Source: Candidatus Epulonipiscium viviparus
GTDB taxonomy: Bacteria; Bacillota; Clostridia; Lachnospirales; Cellulosilyticaceae
Reading direction: 5' to 3'
DNA: 64,000 nt
NCBI RefSeq assembly: GCF_030708075.1
Contig: NZ_CP117982.1
Location: 1,882,513 to 1,946,512, forward strand
A program made the translations under genes and the position numbers. Numbering within the stretch: position 1 is the stretch's first letter; every line of letters begins with the position of its first letter. Below, piece by piece: positions 8,519 through 19,410 of this stretch. The notes beneath the pieces were generated by a model. That model made no database searches, was not told where the DNA came from, and saw nothing but the letters and a program-made list of their open reading frames with translations.

Positions 8519-9712
8519 TTATTCAATGATTTCAGAAACAACTCCAGAACCTACTGTACGTCCGCCTTCACGAATCGCAAATCTAAGTCCTTGTTGCATA
8601 GCTATTGGATGGATAAGCTCAATTTCCATTTCGATGTTATCCCCAGGCATACACATTTCTACGCCTTCTGGTAATTTAATTAGTCCAGTAACGTCTGTTG
8701 TACGGAAATAGAATTGTGGTCTATAATTTGAAAAGAATGGAGTATGACGACCGCCCTCTTCTTTTTTAAGAACGTAAACCTCAGCTTTAAATTTTGTATG
8801 AGGAGTGATTGATCCAGGTTTACAAAGAACTTGACCACGTTCGATTTCATTTCTTTGAACACCACGAAGAAGTGCACCGATGTTATCGCCAGCTTCACCT
8901 TGATCAAGAAGTTTTCTAAACATCTCAACTCCAGTACAAATTACTTTACGAGTTTCTTTTTTGATACCAACGATTTCTACTTCGTCTCCAACTTTTAGGA
9001 TACCAGATTCAATTTTACCTGTGGCAACTGTTCCACGACCAGTAATAGAGAATACGTCTTCAACTGGCATAAGGAAAGGTTTTTCTGTATCACGCTTAGG
9101 AGTTGGAATATATTCATCGATGATTTCGAACATTTCAACGATTTTATCTCCCCAAGGACCCATTGGATCATTAAGAGCTTGAAGCGCAGAACCTTGAATA
9201 ATAGGAGTATCATCTCCAGGGAACTCATATTCATTTAAAAGTTCACGAATCTCCATTTCTACTAATTCGATAAGTTCTTCGTCATCAACCATATCGCATT
9301 TATTTAGGAATACTACGATATAAGGAACACCAACTTGTCGAGAAAGTAGGATATGCTCACGAGTTTGAGCCATTGGCCCGTCAGTAGCTGCACAAACAAG
9401 GATGGTTCCATCCATTTGAGCTGCTCCTGTGATCATGTTTTTAACATAGTCAGCATGTCCTGGACAGTCAACGTGTGCATAGTGACGATTTGGTGTCTCA
9501 TATTCAACGTGAGCTGTAGAAATTGTAATACCACGCTCTCTTTCTTCTGGAGCTTTATCAATATTGTCGAAAGCAACTGCTTCACCAGTACCATATCTTT
9601 CGTGAAGAGTTTTTGTGATCGCAGCAGTAAGAGTAGTCTTACCGTGGTCAACGTGTCCGATTGTTCCAATATTTACGTGTGGTTTGTTACGTTCAAATTT
9701 AGCTTTAGCCAT
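8519..9712 (-). CDS. tuf: Elongation factor Tu
   Basis: GTPase that carries aminoacyl-tRNA to the ribosomal A site. Length 397 aa is standard. The P-loop GHVDHGKTT is at about residue 18-26, switch motif [14 protein letters not shown] near 59, [12 protein letters not shown] near 81 and NKCDMVDD near 136; domains II and III are complete, ending GVVSEIIE. An AAGGAGG site precedes the ATG by 7-8 bases. It is the last gene of rpsL-rpsG-fusA-tuf on the minus strand. A small inverted repeat (AACTGAA/TTCAGTT, about 9738-9757) lies just before the ribosome site. Confidence 0.98.
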   Translation of the reverse strand: MAKAKFERNKPHVNIGTIGHVDHGKTTLTAAITKTLHERYGTGEAVAFDNIDKAPEERERGITISTAHVEYETPNRHYAHVDCPGHADYVKNMITGAAQMDGTILVCAATDGPMAQTREHILLSRQVGVPYIVVFLNKCDMVDDEELIELVEMEIRELLNEYEFPGDDTPIIQGSALQALNDPMGPWGDKIVEMFEIIDEYIPTPKRDTEKPFLMPVEDVFSITGRGTVATGKIESGILKVGDEVEIVGIKKETRKVICTGVEMFRKLLDQGEAGDNIGALLRGVQRNEIERGQVLCKPGSITPHTKFKAEVYVLKKEEGGRHTPFFSNYRPQFYFRTTDVTGLIKLPEGVEMCMPGDNIEMEIELIHPIAMQQGLRFAIREGGRTVGSGVVSEIIE

Positions 9713-9826
9713 TTTAAAAAATCCTCCTTGAAATGCAACTGAATATTTTCAGTTAGTTTTATTATTAATTATTTCCATTTGATATTGAAATTATTCCAAT
9801 TTATATTACTTTTGATACGAAACAAA

Positions 9827-11908
9827 TTATTTGCCGTCAGCAACAACTTTATCTTGAATACTCTTTGGACATTGCTCATAGTGATCAAATTCCATAGAAT
9901 AGTTGCCTCGACCTTGAGTTCTAGAACGAAGATCTGTCGCATATCCAAACATTTCTGCTAGTGGAACCAGAGCTCTAATTTCTTGAGCACCATTACGAGC
10001 TTCCATTCCTTCGATTCTACCACGACGAGAGTTAATGTTACCAATAACATCGCCCATGTAGTCTTCAGGAACAATGACTACAACTTTCATAATAGGCTCA
10101 AGTAGTAATCCACCAGCTTTTTTCATAGCATCTTTGAATGCCATAGAACCTGCTATTTTAAATGCCATCTCGGATGAGTCAACATCATGATAGGAACCAT
10201 CGTAGCAGTCGGCCATGATACCTAAAACTTCGTATCCTGCTAGAGGACCACTTGTCATAGCATCTCTAATACCTTTGTCTACTGCTGGAATATATTCTTT
10301 TGGAATAGAACCACCGACAACTGAGCTTTTAAATTCATAAGTTTTTTCAGAGTTAGGATCAAGTCTTGAAAATCTAACTTTACAGTGTCCATATTGACCA
10401 CTACCACCAGATTGACGAACGAATTTGGATTCGATATCAACATCTTTAGCGAGAGTTTCTTTATAAGCAACTTGAGGAGCGCCTACATTAGCTTCAACTT
10501 TAAATTCACGAAGCAGTCTATCGACGATGATTTCAAGGTGTAATTCACCCATACCAGCTATAATTGTTTGACCAGTTTCTTGGTCTGTATATGCTTTAAA
10601 AGTTGGATCTTCTTCAGCAAGTTTAGATAATGCAATACCCATTTTTTCCTGACCAGCTTTAGTCTTTGGTTCGATAGCAACAGAGATAACAGGTTCTGGG
10701 AATACCATCGATTCAAGGATTACAGGATTATCTTCTGTACAAAGAGTATCACCCGTAGTAGTTCCTTTTAAACCAACTGCTGCTGCAATATCGCCAGCAT
10801 ATACTTTGTCAATATCTTGTCTTGAGTTTGCGTGCATTTGTACTATACGACCGATTCTCTCTTTTTTGCCTTTTACAGAGTTATATACATATGATCCTGA
10901 TTCAAGTGTACCAGAATAAACTCTGAAGAAGGCAAGTTTTCCAACGAATGGGTCTGTCATGATTTTGAATGCAAGTGCTGAGAAAGGCTCTTCATCAGAT
11001 GAGTGACGTACCATAGGTTCATCGGTATCTGGGTCTATGCCTTTGATAGCTTCGATATCTGTAGGTGCAGGCATATACTCAACAATGGCATCAAGTAATC
11101 TTTGAACACCTTTGTTTTTATAGGCCGAGCCACAGAATACAGGGACGATTTGAGTTCCTATAACTGCTTTTCTAAGACCTGTTTTTAGCTCTTGCAAAGT
11201 AAGCTCTTCACCTTCTAAATATTTTTCTGCCAAATCATCATCAATACTTGCAATGGCATCAATTGCTTCTTCTCTAAATTTTTCAGCTTTTTCTTTCATA
11301 TCATCTGGAATCTCAATTTCATCGATTTCTTTTCCAAGATCGTCTTTATAGATATAAGCTTTGTTTTCAAGAAGATCAATAATACCAATAAATTCATCTT
11401 CAGCTCCGATTGGAAGCTGCATAGGAACTGCGTTAGTTCCTAGTCTATCACGCATCATGTCTACTGCGTTATAAAAATCTGCACCCATAATGTCCATTTT
11501 ATTTACAAATGCCATTCTAGGTACATTATACTTGTCTGCTTGTCTCCACACTGTTTCAGATTGCGGCTCAACGCCACCTTTTGCACAAAAGACACCAACA
11601 GCACTGTCTAGAACCCTAAGCGAACGTTCAACTTCAACGGTAAAATCTACGTGTCCTGGAGTATCAATAATGTTTACACGATTGTTATTCCAAAAGCAAG
11701 TAGTTGCCGCTGAGGTTATTGTAATACCACGCTCCTTTTCTTGCTCCATCCAGTCCATAGTAGCGCCACCCTCATGAGTTTCACCAATCTTATGGTTTCT
11801 TCCAGTGTAGAATAAAATTCGCTCTGTCAATGTTGTCTTTCCGGCATCGATGTGAGCCATGATACCAATATTTCTAGTCCTTTCGAGCGGATATTCTCTT
11901 CCTGCCAT
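9827..11908 (-). CDS. fusA: Elongation factor G
   Basis: Translocation GTPase of the ribosome, 693 aa, standard length. The G domain opens with [20 protein letters not shown] (P-loop about residues 17-24), [15 protein letters not shown] near 81 and NKMD near 135; domain IV has the conserved [11 protein letters not shown] region near 500, followed by the domain V fold. A good AGGAGG site precedes the ATG. It lies 31 bases after rpsG and 114 bases before tuf in the str operon. No insertion or truncation was seen. Confidence 0.98.
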   Translation of the reverse strand: MAGREYPLERTRNIGIMAHIDAGKTTLTERILFYTGRNHKIGETHEGGATMDWMEQEKERGITITSAATTCFWNNNRVNIIDTPGHVDFTVEVERSLRVLDSAVGVFCAKGGVEPQSETVWRQADKYNVPRMAFVNKMDIMGADFYNAVDMMRDRLGTNAVPMQLPIGAEDEFIGIIDLLENKAYIYKDDLGKEIDEIEIPDDMKEKAEKFREEAIDAIASIDDDLAEKYLEGEELTLQELKTGLRKAVIGTQIVPVFCGSAYKNKGVQRLLDAIVEYMPAPTDIEAIKGIDPDTDEPMVRHSSDEEPFSALAFKIMTDPFVGKLAFFRVYSGTLESGSYVYNSVKGKKERIGRIVQMHANSRQDIDKVYAGDIAAAVGLKGTTTGDTLCTEDNPVILESMVFPEPVISVAIEPKTKAGQEKMGIALSKLAEEDPTFKAYTDQETGQTIIAGMGELHLEIIVDRLLREFKVEANVGAPQVAYKETLAKDVDIESKFVRQSGGSGQYGHCKVRFSRLDPNSEKTYEFKSSVVGGSIPKEYIPAVDKGIRDAMTSGPLAGYEVLGIMADCYDGSYHDVDSSEMAFKIAGSMAFKDAMKKAGGLLLEPIMKVVVIVPEDYMGDVIGNINSRRGRIEGMEARNGAQEIRALVPLAEMFGYATDLRSRTQGRGNYSMEFDHYEQCPKSIQDKVVADGK

Positions 11909-11939
11909 GTTATTCCTCCTCTAGGCTTTTGTGCCTTTA

Positions 11940-12556
<617 letters not shown>

Positions 12557-12973
12557 TTATTTTTTCTTAGGTCTCTTCGCTCCATATTTAGAACGAGATT
12601 GCTCTCTTTTTGCAACACCTGCTGTATCTAAAGTACCACGTATGATGTGATAACGTGTACCTGGTAAGTCTTTTACCCTTCCGCCACGAATCAAAACAAC
12701 ACTGTGTTCTTGTAGATTGTGACCTTCTCCAGGGATATAAGCTGTAACTTCTATTCCATTTGTAAGACGAACTCTGGCAATTTTACGAAGAGCTGAGTTG
12801 GGCTTTTTTGGAGTAGCTGTTTTTACTGCTGTACAAACTCCTCTTTTTTGTGGGGAAGAAATATCAGTTGACTTCTTCTTGAGAGAGTTGTAGCCTTTTT
12901 GTAAAGCTGGAGCAGTAGATTTTTTTTCAATTGTTTTTCTACCTTTACGCACTAATTGGTTAAATGTAGGCAT
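12557..12973 (-). CDS. rpsL: Ribosomal protein S12
   Basis: Decoding-centre protein of the 30S subunit, 138 aa, within the range for low-GC Gram-positives. It begins [12 protein letters not shown] and contains the streptomycin-region motif [11 protein letters not shown] (about residue 50-60) and the [20 protein letters not shown] loop (about 92). The C-terminal tail is basic ([11 protein letters not shown]). The lysine of the PNS motif appears wild type, predicting streptomycin sensitivity at this site. An AAGGAGGTG site precedes the ATG. It heads the str operon behind its own promoter rather than following rpoBC. Confidence 0.97.
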   Translation of the reverse strand: MPTFNQLVRKGRKTIEKKSTAPALQKGYNSLKKKSTDISSPQKRGVCTAVKTATPKKPNSALRKIARVRLTNGIEVTAYIPGEGHNLQEHSVVLIRGGRVKDLPGTRYHIIRGTLDTAGVAKREQSRSKYGAKRPKKK

Positions 12974-13066
12974 TCCGGCACCTCCTTGCTTAATATGAGT
13001 TAAATTTAGTTTACAAAAATCTGTATATTATGATACATTTCGCACCAAAATGATACATACTAGCCG

Positions 13067-13095
13067 ATTCTATCACCGAGTTTTGCAAATGTCAA
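13067..13095 (-). promoter_or_regulatory. Sigma-A promoter of the rpsL-rpsG-fusA-tuf operon
   Basis: On the minus strand, a perfect TTGACA (13090-13095), 17-base spacer and TAGAAT (13067-13072, five of six). It lies about 95 bases before the rpsL start. Confidence 0.85.
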
Positions 13096-13473
13096 GGTAA
13101 TTTTAGGGATTTTTGAAAAATTATACATTTTAATAACAGACAAGTTATTAAAGAAGCTTTTATTGATTAAATTTGTTTTTTATATTGTTTGTGATTATTC
13201 TAATTAGAAATAAAAATTTTATGAAAAAATAGGTATAAGCTATAAAATAGCAAAGTTTGATATACTACTTTTTATATATTATATCAACACATAAATAATA
13301 AATTGTGAAAAATAACATTAAAAATATTTAAATATGGAATAGATAAAATGATACTTGATGAACTATTTTGGAGTAAGAAGATATAAAACTAAAATAAATA
13401 TGTGAAAAATTAAGAAAAACATGCTATTAGAGAATATTAACAGGGGATATTAGTGGTGAACAAGGAGTATAGA

Positions 13474-13571
13474 AACAAATATTAATGATTTATTTGGTGT
13501 CGAAACTGGTTGCTACGGTGATTTTGGTATTATTACCTAAAATTACATGTTAGTATTTGTTGCATTTTTTT
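13474..13571 (+). ncRNA. Candidate structured leader / attenuator upstream of nhaC
   Basis: A 12-base outer stem pairs 13474-13485 with 13550-13561 (one G-U), followed by a T run to 13571. Inside is a second hairpin, 13518-13529 with 13534-13546 around the loop TTAT with one bulged T, and a more GC-rich unpaired stretch at about 13494-13517. The 3' stem plus T run looks like a terminator about 60 bases before the antiporter start. I do not recognise a known riboswitch class. It could also be a stand-alone small RNA. Confidence 0.4.
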
Positions 13572-13630
13572 GAATTATATATTAAAATAAAAAACGAAAT
13601 TATAATATAAAAAAGTAATGGGGGATTATT

Positions 13631-15025
13631 ATGGATGATAATAAACAGATTAAAAAAAGTAAAGGAAGCTTTAGAGGGTTGATTCCTTTAGTTGTCTTTT
13701 TAGTATTGTTTTTTAGTGTAGGAATCATTACTGGTGATTTTAGCAAACTGCCAATTTTAGTAGGTGTGTTGATTGCAACAGCAGTGGCGTTTTGTATTAA
13801 AGCAGAAGATAAAGAAAAACGCAGAACATTTGAAGAAAAAATGACAATCTTTTGTAAAGGTGCTGGAGAACATACGCTAGTCCTTATGATCGTTATATTT
13901 ATTTTAGCAGGAGCGTTTTATGGTGTTGCAGGCTCAATGGGTGCGGTGGATAGTGTCAAAAATATAGGTTTAACAATTTTGCCTGCAAACATGATTTTGC
14001 CTGGAATTTTTATGGTTGCTTGTATTCTCAGTTTTTCGATGGGAACATCAATGGGGACAATAGGAGCAGTAATTCCTATTGCTATCGGAATTGCACAAGC
14101 AGCGGATATTAATGTAGCGTTAACTTGTGGGGCTGCTGTTGGAGGAGCAATGTTTGGTGATAACCTTTCGTTTATTTCTGATACCACCATTGCGGCAACA
14201 AGAACACAAGGTGTTGCTATGAAGGATAAATTTAAAGCAAATATTTTGATGGTATTGCCTGCAGTAATCGTAAATTTAATTTTGTTAGCATTAGTTCCTG
14301 TTGACCCTGCAAAAATCACTGAAGTTCTGGCAGCTACAGCGGGTGATTCTGTTTTTGCAATAGATAATTTAATTAAATTGCTTCCTTATATAGTGGTGAT
14401 TACACTTTCTTTAATAGGTGTTCATGTTGCTATTTCATTATCAGCTAGTATTGCGGTGGGATTAGTAGTTGGGTGGATTCAAGGAAGCTTTACATTGGTG
14501 GAGTCATTTGGTTTGGTTCACATGGGTATCACAAGTATGACGGATACTGCAATGATAGCGATTGTGGTTGGTGGATTAGTAAAATTGATGCAAGATTTGG
14601 GTGGTATCGAGTGGTTGTTGCATAAGCTTACTGCAAAGACCAAGACTGCTAAAGGTGGAGAACTTAGCATTGCCGCACTTGTAAGCTTGCTAGATATGGC
14701 AACAACAAATAATACTGTGGCAATCATTGCTGCAGGTCCTATTGCTAAAGATATTTCTCAAGAGTATGGAATTGCGCCTCAGAGAGTTGCGAGTATTCTA
14801 GATATTTTTGCGGCAGCATTTAGTGGTTTGGTACCTTATGCAAGTCAGTTGCTGGCAGTACAAGGACTATTGATAGTGGCAGGTTTGAATGATATCGGGG
14901 CAGCATCAGTAATGTTTTATAATTGGTATGCCTTGTTAATGTTAGTATTTGGAATCATATTTATTTTGTTAGGGTTTCCAAAATTTAAAAACAAATCTGC
15001 AAATGAAGAAAAAGTAGCAGCATAG
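13631..15025 (+). CDS. nhaC: NhaC-family Na+/H+ antiporter
   Basis: Inner-membrane antiporter of 464 aa with about 11-12 hydrophobic segments. The first TM is at about residues 15-33 (GLIPLVVFLVLFFSVGIITG). The family region LSFSMGTSMGTIGAVIPIAI (about 137-157) and GGAMFGDNLSFISDTTIAAT (about 175-195) match NhaC proteins, where acidic and polar residues form the ion path; DMATTNNTVAIIAAGPIAKD lies in the second half. The ATG follows GGGGG by 8 bases. It is monocistronic, with a candidate structured RNA upstream and a terminator downstream. Substrate choice (Na+ versus organic-acid exchange as in malate/lactate members) cannot be fixed from sequence. Confidence 0.88.
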   Translation: MDDNKQIKKSKGSFRGLIPLVVFLVLFFSVGIITGDFSKLPILVGVLIATAVAFCIKAEDKEKRRTFEEKMTIFCKGAGEHTLVLMIVIFILAGAFYGVAGSMGAVDSVKNIGLTILPANMILPGIFMVACILSFSMGTSMGTIGAVIPIAIGIAQAADINVALTCGAAVGGAMFGDNLSFISDTTIAATRTQGVAMKDKFKANILMVLPAVIVNLILLALVPVDPAKITEVLAATAGDSVFAIDNLIKLLPYIVVITLSLIGVHVAISLSASIAVGLVVGWIQGSFTLVESFGLVHMGITSMTDTAMIAIVVGGLVKLMQDLGGIEWLLHKLTAKTKTAKGGELSIAALVSLLDMATTNNTVAIIAAGPIAKDISQEYGIAPQRVASILDIFAAAFSGLVPYASQLLAVQGLLIVAGLNDIGAASVMFYNWYALLMLVFGIIFILLGFPKFKNKSANEEKVAA

Positions 15026-15048
15026 AAAAATAGAAAAGTTTTGTATAA

Positions 15049-15078
15049 GGCGCCTTCAATATATGGAGGCGCTTTTTT
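15049..15078 (+). terminator. Terminator after nhaC
   Basis: GCGCCT (15050-15055) pairs with AGGCGC (15067-15072), with a few flanking pairs, followed by TTTTTT. Confidence 0.85.
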
Positions 15079-15100
15079 GTTGCGTAAGTGACATATGTTA

Positions 15101-15129
15101 TTGAAATTTTTTTTGCACAGTTGTATAAA
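15101..15129 (+). promoter_or_regulatory. Sigma-A promoter of the BNR protein gene
   Basis: TTGAAA (15101-15106), 17 bases, TATAAA (15124-15129), about 85 bases before the GTG start. Confidence 0.6.
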
Positions 15130-15213
15130 GTAACCAAAATTTGGGTATAACTTAATCAGATATAAGAATACTAATTAAATGAGCAATTAAAAATTCGGTA
15201 TAGGAGGTATTAA

Positions 15214-18162
15214 GTGGCAACAGAATATAATTATAAACCATTAAATGAATATTTTAAGATTATGAATGAAAAAAAAGTAAAATCAGAAGAGTGCGTGACT
15301 TGGTATCAATTTGGACCAGGAACTGCTGGTGATACTGAAAATGTATTCATTCATCCTACTGATGCTAATTATGTGTATAATTTTCCTGATATGCAAAACT
15401 CGTATATTTCTGTAAATGGAGGAAAAACGTATCAGAGTGTGATAGACTATGATGAATCTGAACGATTTGGTCAACCAGTTAGATTGTATGCGTTAGATTT
15501 TTCTAAGCAAGATGAAAATTTTGGAATAGGTGGTGGAATAAATTTTTGGAAGACTACTACTAAAGGAAAAAGTTTTGAAAAACTAGATGGCGGAGTAGAA
15601 ATGCCTATTAGTGCTATTGCAGTGGATCCTAACGATGATAATATTTGGTATGTTGGATCGGGAAACTTCTGGGGAAGTAAGAAAAATCCAAGAACATATT
15701 TACATCCTCACGGAATTAGTCCTAAAAATCCCGGAAAACTTTGGAAATCAATCGATAAGGGTGAAACATTTACGTTGCTTGAAAATATAGGAATTGATAC
15801 TAAAGCAGAGTTTGGAAAAATATATGTATATCCTGCAAATAGTAATATAATATTAATCAATACAACATATGGATTATATAAAAGCGTCAATGCTGCTAAA
15901 AGTTTTGTAAAACTTGAAAATCTTGAGGATAAAACCGGTGAAGATGCAAATTTAGTGCGTGACTTTGATGTATATTATAATAAAGCAACAGGTGAAAGTG
16001 TTATATACGCAATTCGCCAAATACGTTATATTTTGGATGATGAAAATAAGACCGTAATATCTGATGCTGCTATATTAAAGAGTATAAATCTGGGAGAATC
16101 GTGGGAAGATGCAACAGGAGACCTTGGAATAAATTTAGAAGAAATTGATCGCATCAATAAGGAAATTTTTGCTGCAGAAGAGACCCGTGTTAACCGAGAT
16201 TTTGTTTCCATTTGGTATTTTAGTCCAGGACGTGCAATGGGCAAATACTTTGCAGGTGTAGAAAAATTTGAAAAACGATATTTTAATTTGCCTCAATTTT
16301 ATGTACACAACTTTAGTAAAATTGCTATTGATCCTACAAATCCAGAACGAATATATATTATGCATAATGCAGAACATGAAATTTCGATGTTTATTGGTGA
16401 TGTATGGATGACAGAGAATGATGGGCAAAATTGGATTGCTGCGACAAGAACAGGAACTGGATGGAAGGCTAATAAGAAGTATTGGGATAAACGTAATCAG
16501 CCAATTGATGTGAATGTAGAATCGCAACATTATGGAGACATCTATCATGCTCAATTGTATACTAGACAAGGTGCAAGAGATTTGGATATAGATAAAAATG
16601 GTAATGTGTATGTGATGTATCGAACATTTATTAAATCAACTGACCATGGCAAAACTTGGAAAAATATTGATTCTATTAGAACTCCTGAAGGTCATTTTGT
16701 GGGTCTTGGAAATAGTAATTTACCAGGAAGATATATTGTGACTGATCAAAGAATACAAAATAAGATGTATTTTATTTCCGGAGAAAATAGACTTTTTGTA
16801 CGAGAAGAAGGCGGAGAAAATTATCTTGAAAATGGTGTTGCAGTCAGAAATATAGTGAACTCACCGGAAAGTGCAGCATGGATTTCTATATCTCCTCATG
16901 ATATTAATATTATGTATATGTGTATTTTTAGACAAGATCATAATGGAGAATTTTTACGTTCAACAGATGGTGGCGAAAACTGGAGTGTCATTTCTAGAAT
17001 CTTTGAAATACCAGCAGATAACAGAATTTTTTGGAGGGCATTTATTAAGACTATAATAGTTGATCCTAAAGATCCTAATATAATATATTTTGCAATGTCT
17101 GGTGTACCTATAGCCGAACCTGGAGGACCTCAGTTATTAGGAGACTTATATGGAATATGGAAATCTATTGATGGAGGATTTAATTGGTCGCGAGCTAATG
17201 AGGGGCTTCCGCATATGCCAAGTGTATTTAATGTTGCATTTGCACCAGGAAACAGTGAAATATTATTTGCAACGTCAACGGCTGGAAGAAAAGTTAAATT
17301 AAAATCACCAAATTTAAATACTCTAGATGGATGGACAATAAGTAATATTTCGGATGTTTCCATAGTAACGAATATTTCGAAGAATGCAGCAAGGTTGGCA
17401 AATGGAGCAAGCATTTCGCAAAAAATTACAGGACTTCTTCCTAATACAAAATATTGCTTGTCGGCAATTACACGAGTGTGTGCCAATAGTATAGGAATTC
17501 TTGCAGTAACAGATGCGGAAATGGTTAATGAAGATGGAATTGCTATGGCAAGGGCTGAGTTTGTAAATGAAAGACTCGATACAATGAGTATATTTTTTAC
17601 TACTGCCGCAAATCAAACATCTGTTATAATAGGAGCTGCTGCAAAAGACGGCGTTGTTCTTGTGGATAATTTTACTTTACGACCAGCGGGAGGATTGTTT
17701 AAATCTACTAATAAAGCAAAAACTTGGACTGCTGTAGAGTCATTTCCTGAAGTTGCACAGGCACTTAGAATTGTCAGTGTGGAAAAGACGGGTAAAATGT
17801 ATGTTACCACAGGAGATTCAGCATCTGAAGCAAAGCTCGGAGGAGTTTGGGTAACAGATGATGAAGGCGAAACGTGGAATAAAATTTTTGAAATGCCGAT
17901 AGTGATTTCTGTTGCAATAGACCCTCATAATGATAAGCGAATGATGGTAATTGTACGTGATAATTTTTCGAAATATGATTGCTATAATTGTGGAATTTAT
18001 TTAACCGAAGATGATTGCAAAACTTGGATTAAAATTAATAAAAATATTGGAAATGCAGCGCAAGTGTTTGATGTGTCATTTGACCCACATCCCGATAAAG
18101 TCGATATATTATGGGCTACGAGTAGTGGAGGTGGTTTTTATAAAGGCGTTATTAACAGATAA
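15214..18162 (+). CDS. Large BNR/Asp-box beta-propeller protein, GH74/sialidase-like fold, no signal peptide
   Basis: 982 aa from a GTG behind AGGAGG; the codon just upstream is a stop, so no signal peptide can be added. Repeated Asp-boxes of the S-x-D-x-G-x-[ST]-W type recur along the chain (for example SIDKGETF, STDHGKTW, STDGGENW, SIDGGFNW, TDDEGETW), typical of six- to seven-bladed propellers such as GH74 xyloglucanases and VPS10-like proteins. A jelly-roll-like insert (about residues 700-825, GWTISNISDVSIV to DNFTLRPAGG) interrupts the second propeller and resembles carbohydrate-binding modules. It is a paralogue of the secreted protein at 42460-45624 (both have a GNSN[LV]PG[RK]Y segment). 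Substrate unknown; probably cytoplasmic or exported by a non-classical route. Confidence 0.75.
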   Translation: MATEYNYKPLNEYFKIMNEKKVKSEECVTWYQFGPGTAGDTENVFIHPTDANYVYNFPDMQNSYISVNGGKTYQSVIDYDESERFGQPVRLYALDFSKQDENFGIGGGINFWKTTTKGKSFEKLDGGVEMPISAIAVDPNDDNIWYVGSGNFWGSKKNPRTYLHPHGISPKNPGKLWKSIDKGETFTLLENIGIDTKAEFGKIYVYPANSNIILINTTYGLYKSVNAAKSFVKLENLEDKTGEDANLVRDFDVYYNKATGESVIYAIRQIRYILDDENKTVISDAAILKSINLGESWEDATGDLGINLEEIDRINKEIFAAEETRVNRDFVSIWYFSPGRAMGKYFAGVEKFEKRYFNLPQFYVHNFSKIAIDPTNPERIYIMHNAEHEISMFIGDVWMTENDGQNWIAATRTGTGWKANKKYWDKRNQPIDVNVESQHYGDIYHAQLYTRQGARDLDIDKNGNVYVMYRTFIKSTDHGKTWKNIDSIRTPEGHFVGLGNSNLPGRYIVTDQRIQNKMYFISGENRLFVREEGGENYLENGVAVRNIVNSPESAAWISISPHDINIMYMCIFRQDHNGEFLRSTDGGENWSVISRIFEIPADNRIFWRAFIKTIIVDPKDPNIIYFAMSGVPIAEPGGPQLLGDLYGIWKSIDGGFNWSRANEGLPHMPSVFNVAFAPGNSEILFATSTAGRKVKLKSPNLNTLDGWTISNISDVSIVTNISKNAARLANGASISQKITGLLPNTKYCLSAITRVCANSIGILAVTDAEMVNEDGIAMARAEFVNERLDTMSIFFTTAANQTSVIIGAAAKDGVVLVDNFTLRPAGGLFKSTNKAKTWTAVESFPEVAQALRIVSVEKTGKMYVTTGDSASEAKLGGVWVTDDEGETWNKIFEMPIVISVAIDPHNDKRMMVIVRDNFSKYDCYNCGIYLTEDDCKTWIKINKNIGNAAQVFDVSFDPHPDKVDILWATSSGGGFYKGVINR

Positions 18163-18181
18163 CTAAAATAAAATGTAGCTG

Positions 18182-18210
18182 TTGTAACAATACATTTGAC
18201 TACTTATAAT
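18182..18210 (+). promoter_or_regulatory. Promoter of the cysteine desulfurase-thiI unit
   Basis: TTGTAA (18182-18187), 17 bases, perfect TATAAT (18205-18210), 18 bases before the chosen ATG. Confidence 0.6.
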
Positions 18211-18228
18211 ATAAAAAGGAACGAGACT

Positions 18229-19362
18229 ATGGAAATATATTTAGATAACGCAGCAACAACAAAGCCTATACAAGAATCGATTGATAGAATGGTTTATGTA
18301 TTAGAAAAGGTTTTTGGAAATCCATCTTCATTGCATCAAAAAGGGATAGATGCTGAAAAAATCATTAAGGCTGCCGCAGAGTTTTTTGCCGGAAAGCTTG
18401 CATGTAATAAAGAAGAGATTATTTTTACATCTGGAGGGACAGAAAGCAATAACTTAGCAATATTGGGAGTTGCAAATGCTTATAAGCGATATGGGAACAA
18501 AATTATTACAACAAATATTGAACATAGTTCTGTTAAGGAAACAATGAAATTTTTGTCAAAAAATGGATTTGAAATATATACTCTAAAGGTTGATAACAGA
18601 GGATATGTGGATTTGGATGAACTTACTGCAGCGATTGATGAAAATACAATTTTGGTTAGTATAATGCATGTAAATAATGAAATAGGCACGGTTCAAGATA
18701 TTGCGGCAATTGGAAGTTTAATTAAACGATTGAATAAGAATACATTTTTTCATGTGGATGCAGTTCAGGGATTTGCCAAATATCCTATCTCTGTAAAACA
18801 AGCAAAGATTGACTTGCTAAGTGTATCTGCACATAAATTTTATGCACCAAAAGGAGTTGGATTCCTCTATAAAGGTGCAAATGTTAGAGTAAAAAATATA
18901 ATATTTGGTGGAGGACAACAGAATAATTTGCGATCTGGAACTGAAAATGTGGCTGGAATTGCAGCTATGCAAATTTCTGCAGAAATCATGTTTAAAAAGT
19001 ATAAAGATTGTCAAGACTCTATGTCAGAAAACAAAAAATATTTTGCAACTAAAATATTAGAAACGATTGAAAATACTAAGGTGAATGGTGATTTAGAAAA
19101 TGGTGCATTCCATATTTTGAACGTAACTTTTGGAGGTGTTAAGGCAGAAGTGCTATTACATGCGTTAGAAGCAGAGGGAATATTTGTGTCTTCTGGATCT
19201 GCCTGCTCATCAAATTCAGTAAAAAAAGAAACCACATTGACTGCTATAGGTGAAAAAGAAGGTGCAATTAGATTTTCATTTGGAGTTGATACTTTAAGAG
19301 AAGATTTAGAATATGTATTAAAAGTTTTACAAAAACAAGTAAAAATATTAAAAAGAAATTAA
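18229..19362 (+). CDS. iscS: Cysteine desulfurase (NifS/IscS family)
   Basis: Pyridoxal-phosphate enzyme that moves sulfur from cysteine onto an active-site Cys. 377 aa from ATG 18229, which follows AAAAGGA; an in-frame TTG at 18196 would sit inside the promoter. Motifs: MEIYLDNAATT at the start, FTSGGTESNN (about residue 66), the PLP lysine in SVSAHKFYAPKG (about 200) and the catalytic Cys loop SSGSACSSNS (about 320). Its position directly before thiI suggests a dedicated sulfur donor for 4-thiouridine synthesis, as with NifZ in Bacillus subtilis, rather than the general SUF/ISC role. Confidence 0.94.
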   Translation: MEIYLDNAATTKPIQESIDRMVYVLEKVFGNPSSLHQKGIDAEKIIKAAAEFFAGKLACNKEEIIFTSGGTESNNLAILGVANAYKRYGNKIITTNIEHSSVKETMKFLSKNGFEIYTLKVDNRGYVDLDELTAAIDENTILVSIMHVNNEIGTVQDIAAIGSLIKRLNKNTFFHVDAVQGFAKYPISVKQAKIDLLSVSAHKFYAPKGVGFLYKGANVRVKNIIFGGGQQNNLRSGTENVAGIAAMQISAEIMFKKYKDCQDSMSENKKYFATKILETIENTKVNGDLENGAFHILNVTFGGVKAEVLLHALEAEGIFVSSGSACSSNSVKKETTLTAIGEKEGAIRFSFGVDTLREDLEYVLKVLQKQVKILKRN

Positions 19363-19410
19363 AAAGTAATTTTTGTTGCTGCAGTTGCTTAGGAATAGGA
19401 TGAATAACTC

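Larger units (their letters stand above)
12974..13630. other. Intergenic region between rpsL and nhaC
   Basis: 657 bases between divergent genes. The rpsL side holds the promoter at 13067-13095. From about 13100 to 13440 the DNA is very AT-rich and no gene or clear signal was seen. The nhaC side holds a structured element at 13474-13571 (listed separately). Confidence 0.7.

Noticed and set aside
9353..9742. Plus-strand open frames antisense to tuf and other highly expressed genes
   Set aside because: They mirror the codon structure of the real gene and lack ribosome sites; the same applies to frames antisense to dnaX, nifJ and the BNR genes.
13474..13571. Fluoride, c-di-GMP or preQ1 riboswitch
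   Set aside because: None of the conserved sequence blocks I know for these classes are present.
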